From Sphingomonadaceae bacterium (GTDB lineage Bacteria; Pseudomonadota; Alphaproteobacteria; Sphingomonadales; Sphingomonadaceae): 64,000 bases of DNA. The position numbers and the translations under genes are program-made. Below are positions 33,727 through 43,246 of this stretch, one piece after another. The stretch is from assembly GCA_024236195.1 (NCBI GenBank), contig JACKKZ010000002.1:558001-622000 (forward strand). Reading direction: 5' to 3'. The first letter of the stretch is position 1, and every line of letters starts with the position of its first letter. The notes beneath the pieces were generated by a model. The model saw nothing but the letters and a program-made list of their open reading frames with translations, did not search any database and was not told the origin of the DNA.

Positions 33727-34425
33727 ATGTCCGAGATGGTCCAGATCCCCGAATATGATGGCGAAGGCGTGATCCCCGCCTACCTTGCCAAGCCCGCAGG
33801 CGATGCGAAGGCAGCCATCATCGTGATCCCGGAAATCTTTGGCGTAAATCCCGGAATTCGCGCCAAATGCGACGAATGGGCAAGCAAGGGCTATCTCGCC
33901 GTAGCGCCCGATATCTTCTGGCGCTTTGCACCGGGCGTAGAGCTCGATCCCGATGTGGAAGCGGAATTGCAGGAAGCCTTTGGCTATTTCGGCACTTATG
34001 ACCCTGACCTCGGCGTCAAGGATATCGAAGCGCTTATCCGCTGGCTGAAGGCAGAGCAGGGCGTGGCGAAAGTCGGGCTGGTCGGCTTCTGCCTGGGCGG
34101 GCGCATGGCCTATATGGCGGCGACCCGCACCGATATTGACGCAAGCGTTGGCTATTACGGGGTGATGATCGACCAGATGCTGGGCGAAGCGCATGCCATC
34201 GCCAATCCGCTGATGCTGCATATCCCAACAGAAGATCATTTCGTCGGCCCCGATGCACAGAAGGCCATGCACGAAGCGCTGGACGCAAACCCGCATTGCA
34301 CCCTGCACGACTATCAGGGGCTCGATCACGGCTTTGCCACCACCAGTGGGGACCGCCGCGATGATGCCGGGGCGCAATTGGCAGACGGTCGTACCGAGGC
34401 CTTCTTCCAGCAGCATCTGGGCTGA
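33727..34425 (+). CDS. Dienelactone hydrolase family protein
   Basis: The 232-residue alpha/beta hydrolase has the dienelactone hydrolase triad: nucleophile Cys122 in GFCLGGRMAY, Asp170 in PTEDHFVG and His201 in LDHGFATT. PEIFGVNPGIRAKCDEWASKGYLAVAPDIFWR is the typical N-terminal half. It hydrolyses an ester or lactone; whether dienelactone is the true substrate is unknown. ATG 33727 follows AAAGGAG. It is followed 6 bp later by the NTF2-like protein gene. Confidence 0.93.
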   Translation: MSEMVQIPEYDGEGVIPAYLAKPAGDAKAAIIVIPEIFGVNPGIRAKCDEWASKGYLAVAPDIFWRFAPGVELDPDVEAELQEAFGYFGTYDPDLGVKDIEALIRWLKAEQGVAKVGLVGFCLGGRMAYMAATRTDIDASVGYYGVMIDQMLGEAHAIANPLMLHIPTEDHFVGPDAQKAMHEALDANPHCTLHDYQGLDHGFATTSGDRRDDAGAQLADGRTEAFFQQHLG

Positions 34426-34431
34426 CGGGGA

Positions 34432-34839
34432 ATGTCAGGTGCCCACACAGGTCTCGCCCGCTGGCATGAGGTGATGGAAGGCGGCAATGCGCCCGCAGCG
34501 CTTGCCGCCATCATCACCGAAGATGCTGTTTTCCACTCACCAGTCGTCCACACACCCCAGCATGGGCGGGCGCTGGTCGTTGCCTATCTCGCCGCAGCCG
34601 GACAGGTCTTTGCCGATGGCCAGTTCACCTACCAGCGCGAAATCGTCGATGGTAATGACGCGATGCTGGAATTCACTGCCGAGCTGGATGGAATCTATAT
34701 TAACGGGATTGACCTGATCACCTTTGACGATGATGGTTTCATCAAGGATTTCAAGGTGATGGTCAGGCCTCTTAAGGCCTTGAACAAGCTCTGGGAAATG
34801 ATGGCGGCGCAGCTGGAACGTGCCAAGTCTCAGTCATAG
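34432..34839 (+). CDS. NTF2-like / SnoaL-like protein
   Basis: The 135-residue protein fits the cone-shaped NTF2-like fold: TGLARWHEVMEGGNAPAALAAIITEDAVFHSPVV at the N-terminus, then YQREIVDGNDAMLEFTAELDGIYINGIDLITFDDDGFIKDFKVMVRP. Such domains act as small enzymes or binding modules. It is probably co-transcribed with the dienelactone hydrolase gene 6 bp upstream. Its 3' end overlaps the convergent DUF2007-like gene by 10 bp. Confidence 0.78.
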   Translation: MSGAHTGLARWHEVMEGGNAPAALAAIITEDAVFHSPVVHTPQHGRALVVAYLAAAGQVFADGQFTYQREIVDGNDAMLEFTAELDGIYINGIDLITFDDDGFIKDFKVMVRPLKALNKLWEMMAAQLERAKSQS

Positions 34840-35276
34840 ACCGAGGCATGGAGATAGTAGTCCCCCCGCCCTTGCGGGTTTACGGGCGTCGCCAAGATAT
34901 TCAGAGCGAATGCCAACCCCACTAGCGGGCCACCTGCCAGGACAAGCGCTGCGCAACAGACAGCATAATAGGCCATTAGAACGCCGAGAAGGCGCAACAC
35001 AGCACGCTGCAACCCGTAGCTGAAGCTCCACTCGTCTTCACCGAGCACCTCGACAAGCAATTCGCTCGCTTGCTGATGCTGATATGCGGGCACCCAGATG
35101 CGATGGCCACCCAGGGTGACGGAGTTCACTTCGCAAGATGTCTGGTAGATCGCGCCTACATAGACGAAAATCCCGCCCGCCTCGAGCATGGAGGCAACCA
35201 CAAGCGCCTCAACCCGCGACACAAGCGCCGCGACGATGACCATGCTGTCACCATATTCGCAATCGTCCTCGTCCAA
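34830..35276 (-). CDS. Membrane protein with DUF2007-like domain
   Basis: The protein of about 148 residues has an N-terminal ferredoxin-fold segment VAALVSRVEALVVASMLEAGGIFVYVG followed by VTLGGHRIWVPAYQHQQASELL, the layout of DUF2007 (putative signal-transducing) domains, then two transmembrane helices (VLRLLGVLMAYYAVCCAALVL and PLVGLAFALNILATP). Start TTG 35276 has AAGGGGA upstream; ATG 35243 is the alternative and fits the usual family start better. Function unknown. Confidence 0.65.
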   Translation of the reverse strand: MDEDDCEYGDSMVIVAALVSRVEALVVASMLEAGGIFVYVGAIYQTSCEVNSVTLGGHRIWVPAYQHQQASELLVEVLGEDEWSFSYGLQRAVLRLLGVLMAYYAVCCAALVLAGGPLVGLAFALNILATPVNPQGRGDYYLHASVYD

Positions 35277-35303
35277 TGCCGAATTCCCCTTCCCAGACGG
35301 AAA

Positions 35304-35828
35304 TTAGTGCAACAATTCAATCAGGAAAGCGAGCCGCTGTTCCACTGAGGCCAAGGGCAAAGGGGTAAGGTCATAGCCATAGCGCGTCCACGCCGCGCTG
35401 ACCGCTTCATCACTCGCGACCGCTTCGTGCCAGTCCTGGATGCGCTCGGCATCCTGGACATAGATATCTTGCCAGGCCGGAGCGCGCAGCACCGGGCCGC
35501 TATAGCGGATCTCGCGGCAAGCGCGGTGAATAGTTTCGGGTACTGTAAGGCCGCTGACTTCAAGGAAACCGACCACGTCCGGCAGCCCCCGGTCAAACAC
35601 CACTGGCCCCCGTACTTCCGCAAGCCGCTCAAATTCACGCCTATGTGCCTCCGCCATGGCTTCGGCAAAACCAAGCGGGTCCTTCGCCCGCAATTCCATT
35701 CCGCCCGGCTCCTGCAACAGCTGCCGAGCGACTTCCGGGGAGGTTGACATGCCGACCTGCCCCGCAGCGGCGAGGAGAGTGGTCTTGCCCGCTCCGGGGC
35801 TCCCGGTAAGGACGGCCTGGATCGCGAT
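35304..35828 (-). CDS. AAA_28-type NTPase lacking a canonical start codon
   Basis: The frame downstream of the BLUF stop encodes IAIQAVLTGSPGAGKTTLLA with Walker A GSPGAGKT, then SPEVARQLL, GPVVFDRGLPDVVGFLEVSGL, APAWQDIYVQDAERIQDWHEA and LPLASVEQRLAFL, a full match to small AAA_28 ATPases of about 175 residues. But no ATG, GTG or TTG occurs between the BLUF TGA (35850-35852) and Walker A; the first ATG (35750) lies past it. The best candidate is ATC 35828 with GGGAG 7 nt upstream, giving IAIQAVLTG where MxxxVLTG is usual. A point mutation, sequencing error, or read-through from BLUF are alternatives. Confidence 0.72.
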   Translation of the reverse strand: MAIQAVLTGSPGAGKTTLLAAAGQVGMSTSPEVARQLLQEPGGMELRAKDPLGFAEAMAEAHRREFERLAEVRGPVVFDRGLPDVVGFLEVSGLTVPETIHRACREIRYSGPVLRAPAWQDIYVQDAERIQDWHEAVASDEAVSAAWTRYGYDLTPLPLASVEQRLAFLIELLH

Positions 35829-35849
35829 GAGCGCGCTCCCGCTAGTGAA

Positions 35850-36245
35850 TCAGTTCAGGGCTGCAAAATTGAGCACCAATTGCCGGATATCCCTCGACAA
35901 CTTATCCGGCAGCTCTGCCATCAACAGTTCACGGCGGCGGATGACATCATCTGCCAGACGCAATTGGTGCATCTGCCAATCAGGGCAGGATCGCTCAGCT
36001 ATCGGTTCATCAGCAAGGCGAACCATGCCATCGTGGCGGGGGTCGCTGCCGAGCCGGTCATAGAGCGCCGTAAGCGCTTGCTCCTCACCCTCAACCAGCT
36101 GCAGGAAATTGCGCCCGTTATAGAGCAGGAACCCCGAAATCCCGGCTTCGGCATTGTTCTTCCGGGAGATTTCGAGAATCCGCTCGACCTCTGCTGCATC
36201 CAGATTGCTTGCTGTACTGATATAGACCAGCTGTCGCACTGCCAT
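35850..36245 (-). CDS. BLUF-domain blue-light photoreceptor
   Basis: From ATG 36245 the 131-residue protein starts MAVRQLVYISTASNL, has ILEISRKNNAEAGISGFLLYNGRNFLQLVEGEEQAL and ends in helices. The flavin-contact residues of BLUF domains are visible: Tyr in LVYIS, Asn in SRKNNA and Gln in FLQLVEG; a tryptophan in CPDWQM may be the semiconserved one. It is a short BLUF with no attached output domain, so it should signal by protein contact. The frame continues past its TGA into the AAA_28 ATPase frame. ATG 36245 follows AGGGGC; a longer start at 36278 is possible. Confidence 0.9.
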   Translation of the reverse strand: MAVRQLVYISTASNLDAAEVERILEISRKNNAEAGISGFLLYNGRNFLQLVEGEEQALTALYDRLGSDPRHDGMVRLADEPIAERSCPDWQMHQLRLADDVIRRRELLMAELPDKLSRDIRQLVLNFAALN

Positions 36246-36293
36246 TGCCCCTGACACTACCAATCCAAAGTCGGACATAAACTGGAGATGAAA

Positions 36294-36322
36294 CAGGCAA
36301 AGTCAATGACTTGTTCTGCCTG
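36294..36322 (-). terminator. Interrupted stem-loop after rho
   Basis: CAGGCA (36294-36299) pairs with TGCCTG (36317-36322), and within it AAGTC (36300-36304) pairs with GACTT (36308-36312), with a 4-nt asymmetric bulge. On the minus strand it begins 14 nt past the rho stop and is followed by TTTC only, so it is at best a weak terminator. Confidence 0.35.
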
Positions 36323-36335
36323 CTCCGCGGCCAGC

Positions 36336-37601
<1,266 letters not shown>

Positions 37602-37758
37602 AATTGTGTATTCCAGATATTCGGGATGGCCGGCGGGTCTAGGGGCTTGGAGAAAGCGGACCTGCTGCATGTCTCACGCAGCATCAGCCGAGAACAGCGC
37701 TTCATTACGCCTGCCCCGCGTCAGCGTCAATTCGGATTGTGGTAATGTGGGTGTGAAC

Positions 37759-38184
37759 TCAGAAGGGCTTCACCACCACCAGCACCACGATCAGCGCAGC
37801 CGCCAGCCCAGGCACTTCGTTGAACAGGCGCAATTGCTTGCCTGTGAGCGCCCGCTCGCCCCGCGCCAGTTTCCTGGCATAGGCCGCGAGATAGCCGTGA
37901 TAGGCGGAGAGCATCAGCACCAGCAGCAACTTCAAATGGAACCAGCCCTGCGTAAAGGCGCCAATCTGGTAAGCGAGCAGCAAGCCCAGCACCCAGACCA
38001 CGATGATCGAAGGGAGCAGAATGATCTTCTGCAGCTTGCGCTCACGATCAACCCAGCGCGCCTCTTCCTCCGAACCCGGCTCGGATTCCTGATGATAGAC
38101 AAAATAGCGCGGGAGCATGAACAGCCCCGCCATCCAGAAGATCACGAAGATGATATGCCCGGCCTTGAGCCAGAAATAGGTCAT
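37759..38184 (-). CDS. hemJ: HemJ-type protoporphyrinogen IX oxidase (CopD/UPF0093 family)
   Basis: The 141-residue integral membrane protein (four predicted helices) begins MTYFWLKAGHIIFVIFWMAGLFMLPRYFVYH, with the conserved histidine and arginine of HemJ, and has a basic cytoplasmic loop WVDRERKLQKIILLPS. HemJ oxidises protoporphyrinogen IX to protoporphyrin IX. ATG 38184 has AGGAC 9 nt upstream; ATG 38202 would add six residues. It is the neighbour of hemE (50 bp apart) and rho, which supports a heme role rather than a copper protein. Confidence 0.88.
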   Translation of the reverse strand: MTYFWLKAGHIIFVIFWMAGLFMLPRYFVYHQESEPGSEEEARWVDRERKLQKIILLPSIIVVWVLGLLLAYQIGAFTQGWFHLKLLLVLMLSAYHGYLAAYARKLARGERALTGKQLRLFNEVPGLAAALIVVLVVVKPF

Positions 38185-38233
38185 GGAAAGCGCGTCCTGC
38201 ATGGGCCGAATGTAGGGTGGCGATATGCCAAAG

Positions 38234-39259
38234 TCACCCCTGCCAGCCGCGCACGGTGGCGACCAGCGTCTCGACATGGTCAATCGGCGTGAATTGCCCG
38301 ATGCCATGGCCAAGATTGAACACATGCGGCCGCCCGGCAAAGGCGCGCAGGATAAACCGGGTGCGCTCGACCAGCCGCTCCCCGCCTGCCAGCAGCAGCA
38401 GAGGATCGAGATTGCCCTGCACCGGCAGGCCAGCGGGCAATTCGCGCGCCGCCCATTCAGGATCAATGGTTTCATCGACGCCAACCGCGTCCACACCGGT
38501 TTCCCGCGCATAGGCGGGCAGCTTCGCACCCGACCCCTTGGGGAAACCGATCACCGGCGTTCCCGGCCGTGCTTCATGCAAGGCAGCGGTAATCCGCGCA
38601 TTAGGCGCAATGACCCAGCGTTCAAATTCATCCGGAGCGAGTGACCCGGCCCAGCTGTCGAACAATTGCACCGCCTCCACCCCGGCGTCGATCTGGCCGA
38701 TGAGATAGTCGATGGTCGCGCTTTCGATGGCATTGATCAGCACCCCGAACGCTTCCGGGTCGCGATAGGCCAGTGCACGGGTTTCCGCATGGTCCTTGGA
38801 GCCCTGCCCGGCCACCATATAGGTCGCCACCGTCCACGGCGAACCGGCAAACCCCAGCATGGTCGTTTCCGGCCCCAGCGCTGCCCGGCACCGCCGTACC
38901 GTTTCATAAACCGGGTCCAGCCGTTGAAATGCCCCTGAGAGCCCTTCCAGGGCACCATCCAGCAGTTTGGGAGCAAGGCGTGGACCCTCACCTGCCTCGA
39001 ACCACAAATCCTGCCCCATGGCATGCGGAATGACGAGGATGTCGGAAAACAGGATTGCCCCGTCAAAACCGAACCGCCGGATCGGCTGCAGCGTCACTTC
39101 GGCAGCTGCCTCGCTATCATAGGCAAGTTCAAGGAAACCGCCCTTCTGTGCCCTGAGCTCGCGATATTCCGGCAAATAGCGCCCTGCCTGACGCATGAGC
39201 CACAGAGGCACACGCTCGCTTGCTTTACCGTTCAACGTGTCGAGGAGAAGACCAGGCAT
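38234..39259 (-). CDS. hemE: Uroporphyrinogen decarboxylase
   Basis: HemE decarboxylates uroporphyrinogen III to coproporphyrinogen III. The 341-residue protein has the first signature PLWLMRQAGRYLPEYRE near residues 18-34, GAILFSDILVIPHAMG, and GFAGSPWTVATYMVAGQGSKD, and ends with the family's HGIGQFTPIDHVETLVATV. Start is ATG 39259; a TTG at 39271 is less likely. It flanks the predicted origin, as hemE does in Caulobacter. Confidence 0.97.
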   Translation of the reverse strand: MPGLLLDTLNGKASERVPLWLMRQAGRYLPEYRELRAQKGGFLELAYDSEAAAEVTLQPIRRFGFDGAILFSDILVIPHAMGQDLWFEAGEGPRLAPKLLDGALEGLSGAFQRLDPVYETVRRCRAALGPETTMLGFAGSPWTVATYMVAGQGSKDHAETRALAYRDPEAFGVLINAIESATIDYLIGQIDAGVEAVQLFDSWAGSLAPDEFERWVIAPNARITAALHEARPGTPVIGFPKGSGAKLPAYARETGVDAVGVDETIDPEWAARELPAGLPVQGNLDPLLLLAGGERLVERTRFILRAFAGRPHVFNLGHGIGQFTPIDHVETLVATVRGWQG

Positions 39260-39269
39260 CGAGGAGTCC

Positions 39270-39557
39270 AAACTAAATAAAAGTATATATATAAAAGGAT
39301 GAAGGAGTCTGTTGGCCCTGTGGATATCGGGGACAGCGCGCCTCTGCCCGATTTCTCCCGGCTTGAACAGGGGTGGCTGGCCTGCGACTCCTGTTCCAGA
39401 CGCGTCAATGAATCCTTATCCCCATTATCCCCACCCTGTTGATGGCATAGCGCTCCTGTCCACAAACCATGTTTGAAATGGCCGGTATCGGGGAGGGAAT
39501 CCCATCCCGAACTTGTCCGCCATCCCATCCCGTGGTTTATGCCTTAGTCTATCCACA
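39270..39557. other. Predicted chromosomal replication origin (oriC)
   Basis: The 328-bp gap between hemE and ppsR holds an AT-rich tract (39270-39297) suited to DNA unwinding, and DnaA-box-like 9-mers: TGTGGATAT (39319-39327, reverse), TTATCCCCA twice in tandem (39416-39424 and 39425-39433), CTGTCCACA (39456-39464), CTATCCACA (39549-39557), each one or two mismatches from TTATCCACA. GANTC sites lie at 39264, 39305 and 39386. Genes run away from this point on both sides. Position next to hemE and within 10 kb of parABS fits known alphaproteobacterial origins. Confidence 0.82.
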
Positions 39558-39587
39558 GGCCCCGCAGGCAAAGGCACCGGTCGCTCC

Positions 39588-40433
39588 ATGTCGCGCATTC
39601 ATTTGCATCTCTTGTCCGATTCCACCGGCGAAACGCTGGAAATGATCGCCAAGGCAGCGCTGGCGCAGTTTGAGGATGCCGATGTCATACGCCATTTCTG
39701 GCCAATGGTCCGTTCGCAACAGCATCTTGACCGGATAATTGACGAGATAGCAGCCAATCCGGGGCTCGTCCTGTTTACGCTGGTCAATCCGGATACGCGG
39801 ACGCGGCTGGAGGAACATTGCGCGCGGCTTTCGCTCCCGGCTGTGGCCGTGCTTGATGATGTCACAACTGCGCTGGAACGCCAGCTGGGCCAGCAGGCGC
39901 GCGGAAGGCCGGGCCGCCAGCATTTGATGGACGAGGCCTATTTCCGCCGTGTAGAAGCCATCCAGTACACCATCGCCCATGATGATGGCGTTGGTTGGGA
40001 GAATTGGGAACAGGCCGATATCGTGCTCGCCGGTGTCTCGCGTACGTCCAAGACACCAACCAGCATCTATCTTGCCAATCGTGGCTACAAGGTGGCCAAT
40101 ATTCCGCTCGTAGTGGAAAGCCCACCGCCCCCGGTGCTGTTCGGCCTGCGCCATCCGCTGGTGGTGGGCCTGATAACCGCGCCGGAACGCCTGATACAGG
40201 TGCGCCGCAACCGGCTGCTCAGCCTGAATGAAGCAACCGAGACGGCCTATGTCGATGCAGACCGGGTGAAGGACGAGATCAAGTTCGCCCGGCGCATGTT
40301 TGCCGATAATGGCTGGCCGGTGATTGACGTGACGCGCCGCTCGATCGAGGAAACCGCCGCTGCTGTGCTCAATCTGATGAATGAACGCCGGAAGAAGGCC
40401 GAGCCCGCTGCGCCAGGAACCAGGCCGATATGA
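39588..40433 (+). CDS. Pyruvate,phosphate dikinase / PEP synthase regulatory protein (DUF299)
   Basis: This bifunctional ADP-dependent kinase/phosphorylase switches pyruvate,phosphate dikinase or PEP synthase on and off. From ATG 39588 the 281-residue protein starts SRIHLHLLSDSTGETLEMIAKA and has the P-loop GVSRTSKTPTSIYLANRG (149-156 core), the DUF299 signature. It is the first gene right of the origin and overlaps maf by 4 bp. The C-terminal RRSIEETAAAVL is also typical. Which enzyme it regulates is not visible here. Confidence 0.95.
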   Translation: MSRIHLHLLSDSTGETLEMIAKAALAQFEDADVIRHFWPMVRSQQHLDRIIDEIAANPGLVLFTLVNPDTRTRLEEHCARLSLPAVAVLDDVTTALERQLGQQARGRPGRQHLMDEAYFRRVEAIQYTIAHDDGVGWENWEQADIVLAGVSRTSKTPTSIYLANRGYKVANIPLVVESPPPPVLFGLRHPLVVGLITAPERLIQVRRNRLLSLNEATETAYVDADRVKDEIKFARRMFADNGWPVIDVTRRSIEETAAAVLNLMNERRKKAEPAAPGTRPI

Positions 40434-41014
40434 TTGTCCTCGCTTCGAAAAGCGGATCGCGCCAGGCGATGCTGAAGGCTGCCGGCATTTGCTTTGACGC
40501 TGTCCCGGCGGAGCTGGACGAACGCGCGCTGGAGCAAGCGCTGGGTGATGCGCCTCCTCCCGATATTGCATTGGCCCTTGCCGGAGCGAAGGCGCAGGCT
40601 GTTTCTGCCACGCGTCCCGGCGAACTGGTGTTGGGCAGCGACTCGCTCGTCGTGGTCGAAGGCCGCCGTTTCGACAAACCCGCTGACCGCGCGCAGGCTG
40701 CTGAGCATTTGCGCTTCTTCTCTGGCAAGGCGATGGAATTGCACAGCGCTGCCGCTTTGGTGCGCGACGGCAAATTGACCTGGAGCCATGCGGATTGCGC
40801 GAAGTTACAGCTTCGCCAGCTGTCGGAAGCCTTTATCGAAACCTATCTCGACGCCGAATGGCCGGAGGTCGGCTATTGCGTGGGTGTGTTCCGGATCGAA
40901 GCTTTGGGCGTGCAATTGTTTGAAAGCATCACGGGTGACCAGTTTACTGTGCTGGGCATGCCGCTCCTGCCGGTTTTGGGGGCCCTTCGTGAACAAGGGG
41001 AACTGATCGGATGA
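40430..41014 (+). CDS. maf: Maf-like nucleoside triphosphate pyrophosphatase
   Basis: The 194-residue protein starts MIVLASKSGSRQAMLKAAGI, the Maf N-terminal loop, though with SRQ where SRR is common, and has LVLGSDSLVVVEGRRFDKPADRAQAAEHL with the catalytic aspartate. Maf proteins hydrolyse modified or canonical nucleoside triphosphates (house-cleaning). It overlaps ppsR and aroE by 4 bp each in a tightly coupled operon. Confidence 0.93.
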   Translation: MIVLASKSGSRQAMLKAAGICFDAVPAELDERALEQALGDAPPPDIALALAGAKAQAVSATRPGELVLGSDSLVVVEGRRFDKPADRAQAAEHLRFFSGKAMELHSAAALVRDGKLTWSHADCAKLQLRQLSEAFIETYLDAEWPEVGYCVGVFRIEALGVQLFESITGDQFTVLGMPLLPVLGALREQGELIG

Positions 41015-41865
41015 TCCCCTATGCCGAAGTGATTGGCGACCCCATCACCCAGTCCAAATCGCCAGCCATCCACACGCATTGGCTCAAACAGGCAGGAATC
41101 GCCGGCGAGTATGACCGCGCGCATGTGCTGCCTGCCGACTTGCCCGCCTATGTCGAGCGCGCCCGCGCCCGCACGGATTGGCGCGGCTGCAATGTTACCA
41201 TGCCGTATAAGCAGGCGATCATGCCGCTGCTCGACCGGCTGGACCCGGTCGCCAGTGCGATTGGCGCAGTGAATACGGTGGTGCGCGAGGCGGATGGCGC
41301 GCTGGCTGGCTATAATACGGATGCTGGCGGTTTCCTTGAACCCTTGCAGGCCGAGCTGGCCCAGCCGCACCTGTTTCGCATGGCGCGGATCCTCGGCACA
41401 GGCGGTGCGGCGCGGGCAATTATTACGGCGCTCGCTCGCGAAGGCTTCACACTGGTGCTGGCCGGGCGCGATCCGGGCAAGGCGCGGGCGATGCTCGATG
41501 AACTCGCGCCCGATGGGGAGCACCACGCCATTGCGCTTGACCATTTTGCGGGGCCGACCGATTTTGAATTTGATGACCGGCTGGGCTGCCTTGATTTGGT
41601 GGTCAATGCCAGCCCACTGGGTATGGCGGGCCAGCCTCCCCTCGCCTTTGACCTCAGCCATGCCCCGCCGGGAAGCATTTTCTACGACATCGTCACCCAT
41701 CCGCATGATACGCCCTTGCTTCAATCAGCCCGCGCGGCAGGATTCCGCACGGTGGATGGCCTCTCCATGCTGATCGGACAGGCGGCGCTGGCGTTCGAGA
41801 AATTCTATGGGCTGGCCCCGCCGCGTTCTGCCGACGATGAACTGCGCCAGGTGCTGACAGTATGA
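41011..41865 (+). CDS. aroE: Shikimate dehydrogenase
   Basis: AroE reduces 3-dehydroshikimate to shikimate with NADPH. The 284-residue protein shows GDPITQSKSPAIHTHW (shikimate-binding serines), GCNVTMPYKQAIM with the catalytic lysine, INAVNTVV-like IGAVNTVVREADG, ILGTGGAARAII (NADP-binding loop) and LVVNASPLGMAG. It overlaps maf and coaE by 4 bp each. Confidence 0.96.
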   Translation: MIPYAEVIGDPITQSKSPAIHTHWLKQAGIAGEYDRAHVLPADLPAYVERARARTDWRGCNVTMPYKQAIMPLLDRLDPVASAIGAVNTVVREADGALAGYNTDAGGFLEPLQAELAQPHLFRMARILGTGGAARAIITALAREGFTLVLAGRDPGKARAMLDELAPDGEHHAIALDHFAGPTDFEFDDRLGCLDLVVNASPLGMAGQPPLAFDLSHAPPGSIFYDIVTHPHDTPLLQSARAAGFRTVDGLSMLIGQAALAFEKFYGLAPPRSADDELRQVLTV

Positions 41866-42452
41866 CTCGCCCGATGATCCTGGGTCTCACCGGTTCGATT
41901 GGCATGGGTAAATCTACGGTCGCGGACATGTTCCGCCACGCCGGTGTGCCGGTTTTCGATGCCGATGCGGAAGTACACAAATTGCAAGGCCCCGGCGGCG
42001 AACTCTTGCCCGCTATCGAAGCAGCGTTCCCCGGCACAACCGGTCCGGACGGTGTCAAACGTGCCGAACTGGGCGCGCAGGTGTTTGGTGATGATGCGGC
42101 CCTCGCCCGGCTGGAGGCCATTGTGCACCCGGCTGTTGCTGCGCGGCGGCAGGATTTCCTGATCGAACATGGCGGTGCGCCGATGGTCGTGTTCGATATC
42201 CCGCTGCTGTTCGAAAAAGGCGGCTGGGAACAGGTCGACGCCGTTATAGTGGTCTCTGCCCCCACCACTGTGCAACGCGAACGAGTGCTTGCCCGCCCAG
42301 GCATGACCCCGGAAAAATTCGCTCAGATACTCGCCCGACAAGTGCCCGATGCAGAAAAGCGCGCGCGCGCGGATCATGTAATCGACACCGGCACGACGCT
42401 GGCAGAGACGGAAATTCAGGTCCGTCGTCTCGTTGCCAGGCTGCTCGGTTAA
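41862..42452 (+). CDS. coaE: Dephospho-CoA kinase
   Basis: CoaE phosphorylates dephospho-CoA, the last step to coenzyme A. The 196-residue protein has GLTGSIGMGKSTVADMF (P-loop) with DADAEVHKL (catalytic aspartate region), VFDIPLLFEKGGW and ARQVPDAEKRARADHVIDT. It overlaps aroE by 4 bp and is followed by dnaQ; the coaE-dnaQ pairing near the origin is common in alphaproteobacteria. Confidence 0.96.
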   Translation: MTRPMILGLTGSIGMGKSTVADMFRHAGVPVFDADAEVHKLQGPGGELLPAIEAAFPGTTGPDGVKRAELGAQVFGDDAALARLEAIVHPAVAARRQDFLIEHGGAPMVVFDIPLLFEKGGWEQVDAVIVVSAPTTVQRERVLARPGMTPEKFAQILARQVPDAEKRARADHVIDTGTTLAETEIQVRRLVARLLG

Positions 42453-42518
42453 TTTCGCTCTAAAGATTCGTGCAATCCCCCCTTGCCAGCGCGGCGCGTC
42501 GGGCCGATATTCATTCCA

Positions 42519-43211
42519 ATGCGTGAGATTGTTTTCGATACGGAAACCACAGGCCTCGATCCCAAAACCGGGGACCGGCTGGTGGAAATCGGGTGTGTCG
42601 AACTGGTCAACCGGGTGCAGACCGGCAACACATGGCATTGCTATTTCAACCCCGAACGCGACATGCCGGAACAGGCAGAGGCGGTGCACGGCCTTTCGAT
42701 TGCGTTCCTGTCTGACAAACCCCTGTTTGCCGAAAAAGCTGCCGAATTCCTCGAATTTCTCGGCGATGATCCGCTGATTGCGCATAATGCCGGGTTCGAC
42801 TTCGGCTTTATCAACACCGAACTGGAGATGGTCGGGCTGGAGCCGGTCTCGACCAGCCGCATGGTTGATACGGTTGCCCTGGCGCGCAAAAAGCATCCCG
42901 GCGCAAAGCTTTCGCTCGATGCGCTGTGTTCGCGCTATGGCATTGATCGCAGCCACCGGGTGAAGCACGGCGCGCTGCTCGATGCCGAATTACTTGCCCA
43001 GCTTTATGTCGAGCTCACCGGCGGCCGCCAGATCGGGATGGAACTGGCTGCCGAGACCAGCCTTGCCGAAACCACCATAATCGCCATGCCGCGCACCGAG
43101 ACAGTGAAGCGTGAGCGGCGTGAGCCCCGCCCCCATTCTGCCAGCGAGGAAGAACTCGCACGGCACAAACAGTTTATCGACCGGATGGAAGCGCCCATCT
43201 GGGGCAGCTGA
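42519..43211 (+). CDS. dnaQ: DNA polymerase III epsilon subunit (3'-5' exonuclease)
   Basis: DnaQ proofreads replication. From ATG 42519 the 230-residue protein has the three exonuclease motifs: FDTETTGLDP (ExoI), LIAHNAGFDFGFINTEL (ExoII) and HGALLDAELLAQLY (ExoIII epsilon), which places it in the DEDDh group. The C-terminal part should bind the polymerase alpha subunit. The upstream extension to 42483 lacks family similarity. Confidence 0.96.
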   Translation: MREIVFDTETTGLDPKTGDRLVEIGCVELVNRVQTGNTWHCYFNPERDMPEQAEAVHGLSIAFLSDKPLFAEKAAEFLEFLGDDPLIAHNAGFDFGFINTELEMVGLEPVSTSRMVDTVALARKKHPGAKLSLDALCSRYGIDRSHRVKHGALLDAELLAQLYVELTGGRQIGMELAAETSLAETTIIAMPRTETVKRERREPRPHSASEEELARHKQFIDRMEAPIWGS

Positions 43212-43246
43212 CGCTGCTGTTTACGCGCCAAGAAGGAGAACGGACT

